From NCBI GenBank assembly GCA_964473745.1, contig CAYYQE010000008.1:1-64000 (forward strand): a stretch of 64,000 nt of DNA, read 5' to 3'. Made by a program: the position numbers and the translations under genes. Shown piece by piece: positions 41,657 to 50,500 of this stretch. The notes beneath the pieces are model-generated. The model searched no databases. It worked only from the letters and a program-made list of their open reading frames with translations, and was not told where the DNA came from. The DNA comes from JABJMC01 sp964473745 (lineage in GTDB: Bacteria > Patescibacteriota > Gracilibacteria > UBA1369 > UBA12473). Each line of letters opens with the position of its first letter. Position 1 is the stretch's first letter.

Positions 41657-43258
41657 ATGAATACCTGCACCCAATGTCAAAATACGTTCGAAATTTCTGA
41701 AAAAAATCAGACTTTTTACGAACAAATCGCAGTCCCGCCACCAAAAAAATGCCCGGACTGTCGTTTAGTACGCCGTTTTATCGAACGCAATCCCAAAACT
41801 CTATACTATAGACTTTGCGATTTCACCAAAAACAATACTCTTTCTCAATTTCACGCTGATCAACCTTTTCCAGTTTACAGTCCAGAATCTTGGTGGAGCG
41901 AGAATTGGGACATCTTAAAATATGGTCAGGATTTTGACTTTGATCGCCCTTTTTTCGAACAATTTTTGGAACTCAAAAACCGAACTCCACACCTCGCGCT
42001 CTTTAACACTGGTGGCACTATCCAAAACAGTGATTTCAACAACTGCACCGCTTATTTAAAAGACTGCTACTTAATTGCGGAAAGCGACTACTGTGAAGCC
42101 TGTTATTACTCAAATTTATTAAAAAATTGCCAATCCGTCGTGGACTGCTCAGTCTGCTACAAAGACGAACTTTGCTACGAATGTATCGACTGCACTAATT
42201 GTTATGCCTTACTCTATTCCCAAGACTGCCAAACCTGTAAAGATAGCTATTTTCTCCAAAACTGTACCTCCTGCTCTGATTGTATTGGCTGTATCAACCA
42301 ACGCCAGCAGCAGTACCTAATTTTCAATAAAAAATACTCAAAAGAAGAATACGAAAAATTTAAAAACCAATTTGCTCTAAACACAAAAGAAGGAGTCGCT
42401 AAACTTGCACAAACCTGCACGGAATTCTTTTTAACCCAACCGAGAAAAAACCTCATCGCCGAACATAATGAAGGAAGCTCCGGAGATCATCTTTTCAACT
42501 CCAAAAACGCGCACCACTGTTTTGACAGCATTGATTTAGAAGATTGCTCCTACTGCGCCAAACTAACTCTGGGCGTCAAAACCTCTATGGATTACAATTC
42601 CTGGGGAAACAAATGCGAACTCATGTATCAGTGCACTTCCTGCGGGGATCACTGCTATAACTTAAAATTCTGCGCCAACTGCCAAAGTGACATGAATAAT
42701 TGTGAATACTGCGTCGAATGTTTTGGCTGCTCCGACTGCTTTGGCTGCGCTAATCTAAAAAAAGAAAGCTTTTGCATCTTTAATAAAAAATACTCCGAAA
42801 AAGACTATCACGAGCTAAAAAATCGCATCATTGCCCATATGAAAAAAACGGGTGAATATGGCGAATTTTTTCCAATCGAAATTTGTCCGTACGGGTACAA
42901 CGAAACCATGGCCATGGACGCTTTTCCCCTCACCAAAGAACAAGCTCTTGAACAAGGATTCAAATGGTATGACCCCCCTGAACCAAAATCATCCAGCAAT
43001 ACGAACGCCGCCCTTTGCGATTGCGGCAAAAACTTTAAAATCATCAACCAAGAAGTAGTTTTTTACAAAAAACTAAACATCCCCACTCCTGATAAATGCC
43101 CCCTCTGCCGTCACAAAACCCGCATAGCCAAACGTAGGCCACTTAAATTATGGGACCGTAAGTGCACCAAATGCAACGCCGCCATTAAATCTAATTACGC
43201 CCCCGAACGTCCCGAAATAATCTACTGCGAAAAATGTTATTTAAAGGAGGTCTATTAA
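41657..43258 (+). CDS. full-length cysteine-rich repeat protein with zinc ribbons at both ends
   Basis: 533 residues, 48 cysteines. N-terminal ribbon CTQC...CPDC (4-36), then a segment with YSPESWWSENWDILKYGQDFDF, first Cys-rich half closing with CIGCINQRQQQYLIFNKKYS (209-228), a helical spacer, second half closing with CFGCANLKKESFCIFNKKYS (361-380), and a C-terminal double ribbon (454-530). It contains in one chain what the minus-strand loci carry as separate genes. The -10 box TACAAT (41645-41650) is 6 nt from the ATG. Probably a leaderless message; role unknown. Confidence 0.8.
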   Translation: MNTCTQCQNTFEISEKNQTFYEQIAVPPPKKCPDCRLVRRFIERNPKTLYYRLCDFTKNNTLSQFHADQPFPVYSPESWWSENWDILKYGQDFDFDRPFFEQFLELKNRTPHLALFNTGGTIQNSDFNNCTAYLKDCYLIAESDYCEACYYSNLLKNCQSVVDCSVCYKDELCYECIDCTNCYALLYSQDCQTCKDSYFLQNCTSCSDCIGCINQRQQQYLIFNKKYSKEEYEKFKNQFALNTKEGVAKLAQTCTEFFLTQPRKNLIAEHNEGSSGDHLFNSKNAHHCFDSIDLEDCSYCAKLTLGVKTSMDYNSWGNKCELMYQCTSCGDHCYNLKFCANCQSDMNNCEYCVECFGCSDCFGCANLKKESFCIFNKKYSEKDYHELKNRIIAHMKKTGEYGEFFPIEICPYGYNETMAMDAFPLTKEQALEQGFKWYDPPEPKSSSNTNAALCDCGKNFKIINQEVVFYKKLNIPTPDKCPLCRHKTRIAKRRPLKLWDRKCTKCNAAIKSNYAPERPEIIYCEKCYLKEVY

Positions 43259-43641
43259 ACCCTCCCCACAAACATTCCCAATTCCTTAAACAACGGCACC
43301 CACGTCTCATATTTTTTGGAAAGGAGAATTTTGTAGGTTTTGGGTTCATTGCTGCGCACGACCAACACATTTTTGTTCAAACCATATTTCCCCTGCGCCA
43401 CATACTCGATATCTTTAAGTGGCAGGTTAAAAACAAATGGATTCGGATGCCACGGCTTACCTGTTATCATCCCCCACACCTTGCGTGGCCATTCATAAAA
43501 AATTGTTAGCCAGTGCACGGTCGTAACTTTCAAAACTAGGCGCTGATTTGTTAAGTACAGCCGATAACTCATGTTCATATTAAATTTCATATAACGAACA
43601 TAATCGTCGACCAATAATTTTTCGTTTGGATGAAGTTGCAT
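43255..43641 (-). CDS. PH/GRAM-like domain protein
   Basis: 128 residues. LHPNEKLLVDDYVRY, YRLYLTNQRLVLKV, FNLPLKDIEYVAQGKYG and NVLVVRSNEPKTYKILLS follow the bacterial PH-like fold, in which YLTNxRLxL is a common strand-turn. No membrane helix. Function unknown. Its 3' end overlaps the Cys-rich gene by 4 nt. A promoter at 43648-43675 places the -10 box 6 nt before the ATG. Confidence 0.6.
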   Translation of the reverse strand: MQLHPNEKLLVDDYVRYMKFNMNMSYRLYLTNQRLVLKVTTVHWLTIFYEWPRKVWGMITGKPWHPNPFVFNLPLKDIEYVAQGKYGLNKNVLVVRSNEPKTYKILLSKKYETWVPLFKELGMFVGRV

Positions 43642-43647
43642 GTGAAT

Positions 43648-43675
43648 ATTTTAGCACAGCTTGACTCATCCTCAA
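43648..43675 (-). promoter_or_regulatory. promoter of leaderless PH-like gene
   Basis: Minus strand TTGAGG (43670-43675), 16-nt spacer, TAAAAT (43648-43653), 6 nt before the ATG. It is interleaved with the plus-strand promoter at 43661-43688. Confidence 0.55.
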
Positions 43676-43688
43676 CTTGCCCTACACT
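43661..43688 (+). promoter_or_regulatory. promoter of GC-rich island B
   Basis: TTGACT (43661-43666), 16-nt spacer, TACACT (43683-43688). Leader of about 85 nt to the ATG at 43779. Confidence 0.7.
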
Positions 43689-43778
43689 TAAGCCACCTAA
43701 TCTCGTGATTTCGCTCCACCCCAACCTGAGAGCGGACTCCAGAAAGGTCCCGTTCTTACACAAATTGGAGGTCCTCTC

Positions 43779-44138
43779 ATGGACTGGAAGAAGTTGGCCA
43801 TCTGGGCCTTCAAGTTTCTCTATGCCGGAGGTATCGGCCTGTTCGCTGGCGGTTTGACATGGATTGTCACTGCCAACGCACTCTGCGGAGGGATCGTGCT
43901 GATCATGGCGTTCTTGACCAAGAAGTACGCCCTGAATAACCTGATCTCCGAACTCTCGCTGAAGCATCTCCTGATCGCAGAAATCGGTTGCCCCATCGTG
44001 GTGGGACTGGAGATGATCCTGGTCGTGGGCGCCTACAAGCTGCTTGGCTGGGAATTCGTCCTTGTCGTATCCACGATTCTGGCCTTCTCTGGCTTGGCTG
44101 TAGACAGAAAGATCAACCCCTCGATCGCCAGCCAGTGA
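43779..44138 (+). CDS. GC-rich island B small membrane protein
   Basis: 119 residues with three to four hydrophobic helices (about 5-30, 32-46, 62-85, 88-108) and a polar C-terminus. No family recognised. GGAGG lies 8 nt before the ATG, a textbook Shine-Dalgarno site unlike native genes. Codons favour G and C in third place. It has its own promoter (43661-43688) and terminator (44162-44185), so it is a self-contained cassette. Confidence 0.7.
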   Translation: MDWKKLAIWAFKFLYAGGIGLFAGGLTWIVTANALCGGIVLIMAFLTKKYALNNLISELSLKHLLIAEIGCPIVVGLEMILVVGAYKLLGWEFVLVVSTILAFSGLAVDRKINPSIASQ

Positions 44139-44161
44139 CCTCGGTGCAAGAACGGGCAAAA

Positions 44162-44185
44162 ACCCCCGCTGAAACATGCGGGGGT
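44162..44185 (+). terminator. terminator of island B plus-strand gene
   Basis: Perfect 8-bp stem ACCCCCGC (44162-44169) with GCGGGGGT (44178-44185), 8-nt loop, 24 nt after the stop codon. Confidence 0.8.
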
Positions 44186-44206
44186 CTTGCCAAACAACAA
44201 TTAATA

Positions 44207-44224
44207 TTTGTGCCCGGGCACAAA
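44207..44224. repeat. perfect 18-bp palindrome
   Basis: TTTGTGCCCGGGCACAAA reads the same on both strands with no loop, so it looks more like a protein-binding dyad than a terminator. It lies between the convergent genes of island B. Confidence 0.85.
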
Positions 44225-44236
44225 CTCTAACCTGCA

Positions 44237-44258
44237 AATCTGTGCGTACGCACAGATT
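44237..44258. repeat. perfect 22-bp palindrome
   Basis: Arms AATCTGTGCGT and ACGCACAGATT abut at 44247/44248 with no spacer. It lies 12 bp from the 18-bp palindrome. No similarity to a site I know. Confidence 0.85.
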
Positions 44259-44270
44259 CACGTGCACTAA

Positions 44271-44294
44271 GGCGGCGTGATTGCTCACGCCGCC
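44271..44294. terminator. hairpin at the 3' end of the 43-residue gene
   Basis: Perfect 10-bp stem GGCGGCGTGA (44271-44280) with TCACGCCGCC (44285-44294) and a TTGC loop, 9 nt beyond the stop of the minus-strand microprotein. Confidence 0.7.
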
Positions 44295-44303
44295 AGGGCC
44301 TGT

Positions 44304-44435
44304 CTATTCATCTTCTTCTTCGCAAGCCATAACAGCTGCTGCGATTCCGACGATAACGCCCGCTGCAACACTGATCCAGTTGGCAACCAGAGCTCCCACA
44401 AGGAGCCCGACACCCACCGCTCGTACGTACTTCAT
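44304..44435 (-). CDS. 43-residue membrane microprotein
   Basis: The protein starts MKYVRAVGVGLLVGALVANW, continues as an Ala/Val/Gly-rich helix and ends ACEEEDE. One or two short membrane helices with an acidic tail. GGAG lies 8 nt before the ATG. A possible promoter (TTGTCT, TAATAT) and an inverted repeat (44452-44491) lie upstream, and a hairpin follows the stop. It is convergent with the 119-residue gene. Codon style matches island B. The signals together support a real gene despite the small size. Confidence 0.6.
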   Translation of the reverse strand: MKYVRAVGVGLLVGALVANWISVAAGVIVGIAAAVMACEEEDE

Positions 44436-44451
44436 CCGAAGACTCCTATTG

Positions 44452-44491
44452 GGTTAGCGACCTAACAACTTAAATTACCAGATCGCTAACC
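44452..44491. promoter_or_regulatory. spaced inverted repeat upstream of the 43-residue gene
   Basis: GGTTAGCGA (44452-44460) and TCGCTAACC (44483-44491) are exact inverted copies 22 nt apart. They sit just downstream of a possible -10 TAATAT (44493-44498, minus strand) and before the Shine-Dalgarno site. Either an operator pair or a 5'-leader stem. Most of the remaining 44500-44616 stretch is AT-rich and I see nothing further in it. Confidence 0.5.
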
Positions 44492-44616
44492 TAATATTAG
44501 ACAGGACTTTTTTCAGACAAATTGCGCTAAATCTAGACAATTCATCAATCAAAAAAGCAACTAATTAAAGCAAGGATAAATTAATTTGTAAAGGATTTCC
44601 TAATCACGGATTTATA

Positions 44617-44650
44617 AAAGGCCCGAAACCGCAACGCGATCCCGGGCCCT
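44617..44650 (-). terminator. groESL terminator
   Basis: On the minus strand GGGCCCG pairs with CGGGCC across a 17-nt loop and is followed by TTTTA, 18 nt after the groEL stop. Confidence 0.8.
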
Positions 44651-44667
44651 TCAAATTTCTCACATTC

Positions 44668-46323
44668 TTACATCATGCCAGGCATGCCACCTCCCATACC
44701 GCCCATAGCACCCATGGCAGCAGCAGCGGCAGCACCATCGGCTCCACCTTCCTCCGGAAGATCAGCTATAGCACCTTCCATAGTTAGGAAAATCCCCGCT
44801 AAAGAAGCAGCGTTTTCTAGAGCAAAACGAGTAACTTTTTTGGGATCAACAATCCCAGTTTGAATCATATTAACCATTTCACCTTTTTCAGCGTCATAAC
44901 CCATGCCAATTTCAGCGTTACGAATCAAATCCACAACCACTGCGCCTTCCTTTCCAGCGTTCTCGGCAATCTGAAAAACCGGCGCTTGCAACGCTTTCAA
45001 AACAATATGCATACCAGTAACTTCGTCATCTTCGCCACGAACACCTTCTAAAATTTTAGCAGCCTGGAGAAGAGCAGTTCCTCCACCAGAAACAATTCCT
45101 TCTTCTACAGCCGCGCGAGTAGCAGACAAGGCATCTTCGATGCGGTGTTTCTTTTCTTTAAGTTCAATTTCAGTAGCGGCACCAACTTTAATCACACCAA
45201 CTCCACCAGAAAGTTTAGCAATCCGCTCCATGATCTTTTCTTTATCGAAATCAGAACTAGATTGATCCAGAGCGACTTTCATTTCCGCCACCCGATCATC
45301 AACCTCATGCTGTGGACCTTTACCTTCCACAATCGTGGTGTTGTCTTTAGAAGCAATCACTTTGCGAGCTTCACCTAGATGACCAAGCTCAACATTTTCA
45401 AGAGTAAGACCAACTTCCTCTGAAATCACTGTTGCACCTGTTACAGCGGCAAGATCTTTGAGCATTTCCTTGCGGCGATCCCCAAAAGCCGGGGCTTTCA
45501 AAGCCAACATGCTGAACGTACCGCGAAGCTTGTTAACCACCATCGTAGCCAAGGCCTCACCATCAACATCTTCTGCAATAATTACAAGTTCCTTTTTGCC
45601 ACCTTGCGCCAACTTTTCAAGAAGTGGAAGCAAAGCCTGCACCGAAGAAACTTTCTTATCAGTAATCAAAATCTTAGCATCTTCATAAATCGCCTCCATT
45701 CGGCTTGGATCAGTCACCATATAAGGAGAAATATACCCATTATCAAATTGCATTCCCTCCACAACTTCCTTTTCCAATCCAAAAGTTTGAGATTCCTCAA
45801 CCGTGATAACACCATCATTTCCCACCATTTCCATAATTTCGGAAATTAAGCGTCCAACCTCTGGATCTTGCGCCGAAATCGTGGCCACTTGCGCCACTTC
45901 TTCTGGAGTAGAAATGTCTTTTCTAACTTTTTCCAGCTCTTCCACAACTTTCTTAACCCCTTTGGCAATACCACGCTTAAGAGCAATTGGATTTGCTCCG
46001 GCGGCCAAATTACGAAGGCCTTCCGAAATAAGCGCGTAAGCCAGCACAGTCGCCGTAGTTGTACCATCACCAGCCACGTCATTTGTCTTAGTCGCGACCT
46101 CTTTTACAAGCTGCGCTCCCATATTTTCAAACTTATCTTCTAAGTCGATATCTTTGGCAATCGTCACTCCATCATTAGTAATAGTTGGAGCACCATATTT
46201 TTTGTCGAGAACCACATTGCGCCCCTTCGGACCCATCGTAATTCGAACTGCATCGTAGAGTTTGCGGACACCGTCCACCATCTGTTGGCGAGCGTCGTCA
46301 CTAAATTTAATTTGTTTAGCCAT
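44668..46323 (-). CDS. groEL: chaperonin GroEL
   Basis: 551 residues starting MAKQIKFSDDARQQM, with GPKGRNVVLDKKYG, NDVAGDGTTTATVLAYAL (ATP and Mg site), the apical domain substrate region and the Gly/Met tail GGMGGGMPGMM. It folds proteins with GroES. Length is standard. An AACT element (46333-46336) is 9 nt before the ATG, in the 26-nt gap after groES. Confidence 0.98.
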   Translation of the reverse strand: MAKQIKFSDDARQQMVDGVRKLYDAVRITMGPKGRNVVLDKKYGAPTITNDGVTIAKDIDLEDKFENMGAQLVKEVATKTNDVAGDGTTTATVLAYALISEGLRNLAAGANPIALKRGIAKGVKKVVEELEKVRKDISTPEEVAQVATISAQDPEVGRLISEIMEMVGNDGVITVEESQTFGLEKEVVEGMQFDNGYISPYMVTDPSRMEAIYEDAKILITDKKVSSVQALLPLLEKLAQGGKKELVIIAEDVDGEALATMVVNKLRGTFSMLALKAPAFGDRRKEMLKDLAAVTGATVISEEVGLTLENVELGHLGEARKVIASKDNTTIVEGKGPQHEVDDRVAEMKVALDQSSSDFDKEKIMERIAKLSGGVGVIKVGAATEIELKEKKHRIEDALSATRAAVEEGIVSGGGTALLQAAKILEGVRGEDDEVTGMHIVLKALQAPVFQIAENAGKEGAVVVDLIRNAEIGMGYDAEKGEMVNMIQTGIVDPKKVTRFALENAASLAGIFLTMEGAIADLPEEGGADGAAAAAAMGAMGGMGGGMPGMM

Positions 46324-46349
46324 TTTTATTAAAGTTAAGAATTAATTTT

Positions 46350-46637
46350 TTAGGAAATAACTGCCAAAACATCACTTTCATTCAGGAAAAGAAGCTCTTT
46401 TCCGTCGTGTTTGACCTCACTTGGACCGTATTTGGAAAAAAGAACAACGTCCCCCACCTTAACAGTCATTTTATTTCTTTCACCTTTATCGTTTGTTTTA
46501 CCTGGTCCAACAGCCAGCACCTTCCCTTTTTGTGGTTTTTCTTTGGCGGAATCTGGAAGGACGATCCCAGATGGTGTGGTGGTTTCCTCCTCGAGGCGCT
46601 CAACTACCAAGCCATCACTCAATGGTTGTAAATTCAT
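46350..46637 (-). CDS. groES: co-chaperonin GroES
   Basis: 95 residues. LQPLSDGLVVERLEEETTTPSGIVLPD contains the mobile loop, and GDVVLFSKYGPSEVKHDGKELLFL closes the barrel. First gene of groESL, under a CIRCE-bearing promoter. AACC (46646-46649) is 8 nt before the ATG. Confidence 0.97.
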   Translation of the reverse strand: MNLQPLSDGLVVERLEEETTTPSGIVLPDSAKEKPQKGKVLAVGPGKTNDKGERNKMTVKVGDVVLFSKYGPSEVKHDGKELLFLNESDVLAVIS

Positions 46638-46664
46638 AGTTTTAAGGTTATTGATTACTATATT

Positions 46665-46691
46665 TTAGCACTAAATAGCAAAGAGTGCTAG
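46665..46691. promoter_or_regulatory. CIRCE element (HrcA operator)
   Basis: TTAGCACTA (46665-46673), 9-nt spacer, GAGTGCTAG (46683-46691), matching TTAGCACTC-N9-GAGTGCTAA with two changes. A further exact half-site GAGTGCTAA lies at 46706-46714 inside the promoter spacer. It indicates heat-shock control by HrcA, whose gene is not in the window. Confidence 0.9.
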
Positions 46692-46694
46692 CAC

Positions 46695-46722
46695 AGTATA
46701 GCGTAGAGTGCTAATGGGTCAA
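46695..46722 (-). promoter_or_regulatory. groESL promoter
   Basis: Minus strand TTGACC (46717-46722), 16-nt spacer, TATACT (46695-46700). The start point falls in the CIRCE element. Confidence 0.85.
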
Positions 46723-46742
46723 GGTTATTTTTAACTCAAATT

Positions 46743-47492
46743 TTAAGCCTCAGCTCCTAAAACTCCTTGAAAAACAGGATCTTCCCGCAGAAATCTTCTC
46801 ACTTCAGCAATTTTATCTTGCGCTCGTCTTCGGGTTGCCCCATCCCCTTGAACAAATGCTATTAGGTCTTCCTCAGACAAACCAGATTGAATCCCCTCCC
46901 ATACTGAACCCCAAACTCCATCAAACCTCGTTCCGCGTCTAAAACGACCACGCGCTTCATCCAAAGCATTTCTTAAATCTCGTTGAAAGACTAATACTTC
47001 TACTCCACCATTGCCTCCTAGAGATTCAACATCCATTGCATCAAAAACTGGACCTGAATCTGCCGCTGCCTCGCTATCTGCTAACCGAGCATTCAAGAAC
47101 TCTACATAATTCAGAAAAGCTGTTTCTATCATTCGTGGCGTCATTCTAAGAAGTTTCATCACTCTACGTTCAATCCACATCAGCCCTTTCTCTCTGGCCT
47201 GATGCTCATCAAGCTCATGATCAACTATCAATATTCTAACTATTTCTTCTAAATAAAATCCCACAAACGATTCCAATTGATCACTTGGAACTTCTTGGTC
47301 AGCAGTAAATCCAAATTGCACTAATTGCTCATCAAAGGTACTAACAAACGAATCCTCCCCCTCCTCCTCTTCTCCCTCATAAACCTGATACTCTGAATCA
47401 CTACCCGCCATTTCTGACGGATCATCAAATAAACTCAGTGCTTCCTCAGCGTCTGGGTCATCAATTAGAAATGATGCATCTAGTGTAGCCAT
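46743..47492 (-). CDS. acidic protein downstream of the giant sigma factor
   Basis: 249 residues. The first 50 are highly acidic (EGEEEEGEDS). A helical part follows (SFVGFYLEEIVRILIVDHELDEHQAREKG, RRVMKLLRMTPRMIETAFLNYVEFLNARL) and a C-terminal domain with LRNALDEARGRFRRGTRF and EDLIAFVQGDGATRRRAQDK. No family recognised and no membrane helix. A consensus promoter lies between it and the sigma gene, and CACC (47501-47504) is 8 nt before the ATG. A partner or anti-sigma role for it is a guess from position. Confidence 0.65.
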   Translation of the reverse strand: MATLDASFLIDDPDAEEALSLFDDPSEMAGSDSEYQVYEGEEEEGEDSFVSTFDEQLVQFGFTADQEVPSDQLESFVGFYLEEIVRILIVDHELDEHQAREKGLMWIERRVMKLLRMTPRMIETAFLNYVEFLNARLADSEAAADSGPVFDAMDVESLGGNGGVEVLVFQRDLRNALDEARGRFRRGTRFDGVWGSVWEGIQSGLSEEDLIAFVQGDGATRRRAQDKIAEVRRFLREDPVFQGVLGAEA

Positions 47493-47524
47493 ATTGTTGG
47501 GGTGAAAAATTAACTTCGGAGGAA

Positions 47525-47552
47525 ATTATACCTAGTAAACAACACTTGTCAA
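47525..47552 (-). promoter_or_regulatory. consensus sigma70 promoter
   Basis: Minus strand TTGACA (47547-47552), 16-nt spacer, TATAAT (47525-47530): a perfect match to both hexamers, in the gap after the sigma factor stop. Confidence 0.9.
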
Positions 47553-47561
47553 CCTCACCTT

Positions 47562-50500
47562 CTAAACAAGTTCCTCAACCGCCAACAACAATTTATCTTT
47601 AAGTTCAGGGTGTTTTCTAAGAATTTTCAAAATTCTTACTTCTATCTGGCGAATACGTTCCCTGCTTAATCCCCATCTACCCCCAATTTCGACAAGTGTT
47701 AAAACACTCTGTTTATCATTAAATCCAAACCGATTAACAAACACATCCCAAAATCTTTCTATATCTTTTGCTCCCACCTCATCCTCAATAATAACTCTTA
47801 TTTCTTCAAGCAACATGCTCCGTTGCTCTCTTTGTTCAACTTCAACAAAACCATCATCAACCTCGCCCATTAAATCACCCCGACGGTTAGCATTTGCATC
47901 TTCGTCATTCATTGGAGCATCTAACTGGACCTCTCCACTAGCAGCGATACTAGCAAGATCTATAAGATCTTTTACTTCTTCAATTGGCATATCCAACATT
48001 TCCGCAAGATCTTCTGGGGTTGCCTGTCGATGGTTAGTCCTCAAAAACATACCTCGTGCTCTGTTTAATTTCTTAATATCTTGTTGAAGATGAATTGGAA
48101 TTCGAACTGCACGATGGTGATTTTCGATATATCTAATTATAAATTGTCGAATCCACTGATTAGCATAAGTTGAAAGTCTAATCCCCCGATGAGGGTCAAA
48201 CTTTTGAACCGCCCTTATAAGTCCCATATTTCCTTCTTGAATAAGATCAGGGAAAGGTAAATTAGTCCAGGTATATTTCTTAGCAATCCAAACAACAAGA
48301 CGCAAATTTCTGGTTATTAATTCATTGAGAGCCTCTTGATCACCAGCTTCCTTTCTGACACCTAACTCGTGCTCTTCTTCTCTAGTTAAAATGCTCGTAG
48401 CAGGCCCTAATTGAATAACACTTTGTTCACCCAAAATTAAACCCTGTGGCTCGCGCCGAGGCTTCACCTTTGGCTTTGGCTCAGGCTCCTCAACTTCAGC
48501 TAATAAATTTGTTGCTTTTTCATATAATTGGAAAGCATATTTATCAGTCAAAAAATCAGCTATCTCGGGTAGCAAAAGTCTACGATTAGGCAAAACCTCT
48601 GCTTCGACTATTAAAGACTGTAACTCTCCTCCAAGTAATTTTTCCTTAACTACCTCTAACACCCTTTCACTAATAATTTGACTATAAGAAATACGGGCAA
48701 TGACATGCAACACTCTTAATAAAACCTGGATAAGCATATCTCGTTGCCTAGGTCTTACTGATCTTTCTTCTAAAATTGCGTTAAATTCAGCTACATAAGT
48801 CTGAATTTGCTGCAAAGAAAACAAACTATAACGAACAACCAATTGTGGATTCGCTTCAGCCTCTTTTCTTAATTGTCCGTCACCAGTTAAAAACTCAAAC
48901 TTTTTCCACATTGTCGCTTCTGTCGTACGATGAGCAACCCATCCCTCAACGTGATCCCAACGCATCCCAAAAGCATCTCGCAATTTCTGACCCGCATGCT
49001 GATTAGCTAACTTTTGTTCTATCCGCCGAGGTGCATATTGACGGCAATGCCTAGCAGGCTTATCTAAATAATCTTCGTAATCTCGAGGTTCAGGATAAGT
49101 CTTACCACAAGTGTCCGCCTCTAATTCAATAGCACTTAAAAAGAAAGCATTCTCACGCAATTCTGCTAAATTAACGGCACTTCTAGTTAGTTTTTCAGTC
49201 CACAAAGACGAACAACCCAGATTACTTAAAAACGCTCTCTTTAACCTCTGCGCTGGAGTTAAATTAGTAGGATCTAAAAGTTCTTCTATGTCATCTATCT
49301 CTTCCAATTTTCCATAAAGCATTCCCGAAGTAACTTCCACCTGCCCCGCCTCCAAATAAGCAATTCTTTTTAAAACTCCCCTTGCTCGGGCGCGTGACCC
49401 ACAACAAGCTTCCATATCAGCATATCCTAATCGATGAAATCTTAAACTCTCCCTAACTTGCCTCTTTAAATCACACGAAGTATACAAAAACTTTAAGACT
49501 TCTTTAAGCTGCCTATTAACACTTCCTCGCCCCAGAGTCCCAGCTGATTCTAAAACAGTAGTTATTCTTTGTTGCTGAGCAGATGTTGCTTCCTCTAAAA
49601 GCGCCACATGTGCAACTCCTCGATAAGCAGTAGACCCTAACTGTTCATTTAACCGGACCGCTAAATTTTGACCACTCAACCAAAACTCTTCCTCTGGCGT
49701 TAATTCGCGACGTTTTTGCTGCCGCCCTAAACGAGCCGCTAATTCTTCCCGAATTTTAATCGGCAAACTAAAAGCATTCATTAAATTAAATTGCACTGAT
49801 GTAACACCATAACCTAACAATCGAAATACTCGACAATAATCAGCTAAAACATCTGGCTCACGATTTTCTAAAGACTCTGGCACAATTCCTGTTTCAAAAC
49901 CAAACACCTCCCCCAATTCAACTAATCTCTTTTCTTGTGTTAATTTTCTCCAAGCCCTTTCCACGCCTCGATCTCTTTGCTTTTGAGAAGCGTTAATCCA
50001 AGCCCATTGCCCTTCAAAAGAAACACCACGCGCTTCAATTTCCTGAATAATTTCTAAAGTTCGAGCTGTTCTATATATATAGCCTGGCGGATCCTTCAAC
50101 CCACGCTCTTCTGAAAACCTAGTAAACGCTGCTTCGTCCTCCGCCCTAACCTCTTCGGCCTTAACCTCCGCAGCCGATGGGCCAGGTGTCATTTTTGTTC
50201 TAATAACTTCCAAACTACTATCTAAAAGAGCCGGTTGTATTTTCCCAAAATGCTCTAACATAAACTCCGCTTTAGCAAGAACTGTAGAAGGACGAAGCCT
50301 TCTAATAGCCCTCTGTAAAGACCCAATTGGACAACCCAACTCTGCCAATCTCTCTCTGGCGGCTTGTTCTGCTGGAGCTATTGAAGCACTAAAACGAGGC
50401 ATCTCCACAGGCAATGAAGGTGTTGGCGTTAGATCAGGTTCATTTTCAGCTAACACTTCTAACTGAGTTTGAATTCGCTGATGACTCTTTCCTTTTATTT

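Noticed and set aside
44207..44258. Palindromes as phage attachment sites
   Set aside because: No integrase, tRNA or matching second copy in the window.
43587..44288. Long minus-strand frame opposite island B
   Set aside because: It lies antisense to the 119-residue gene, which has promoter, Shine-Dalgarno and terminator; the antisense product is low in hydrophobic structure and looks like a GC-rich shadow.
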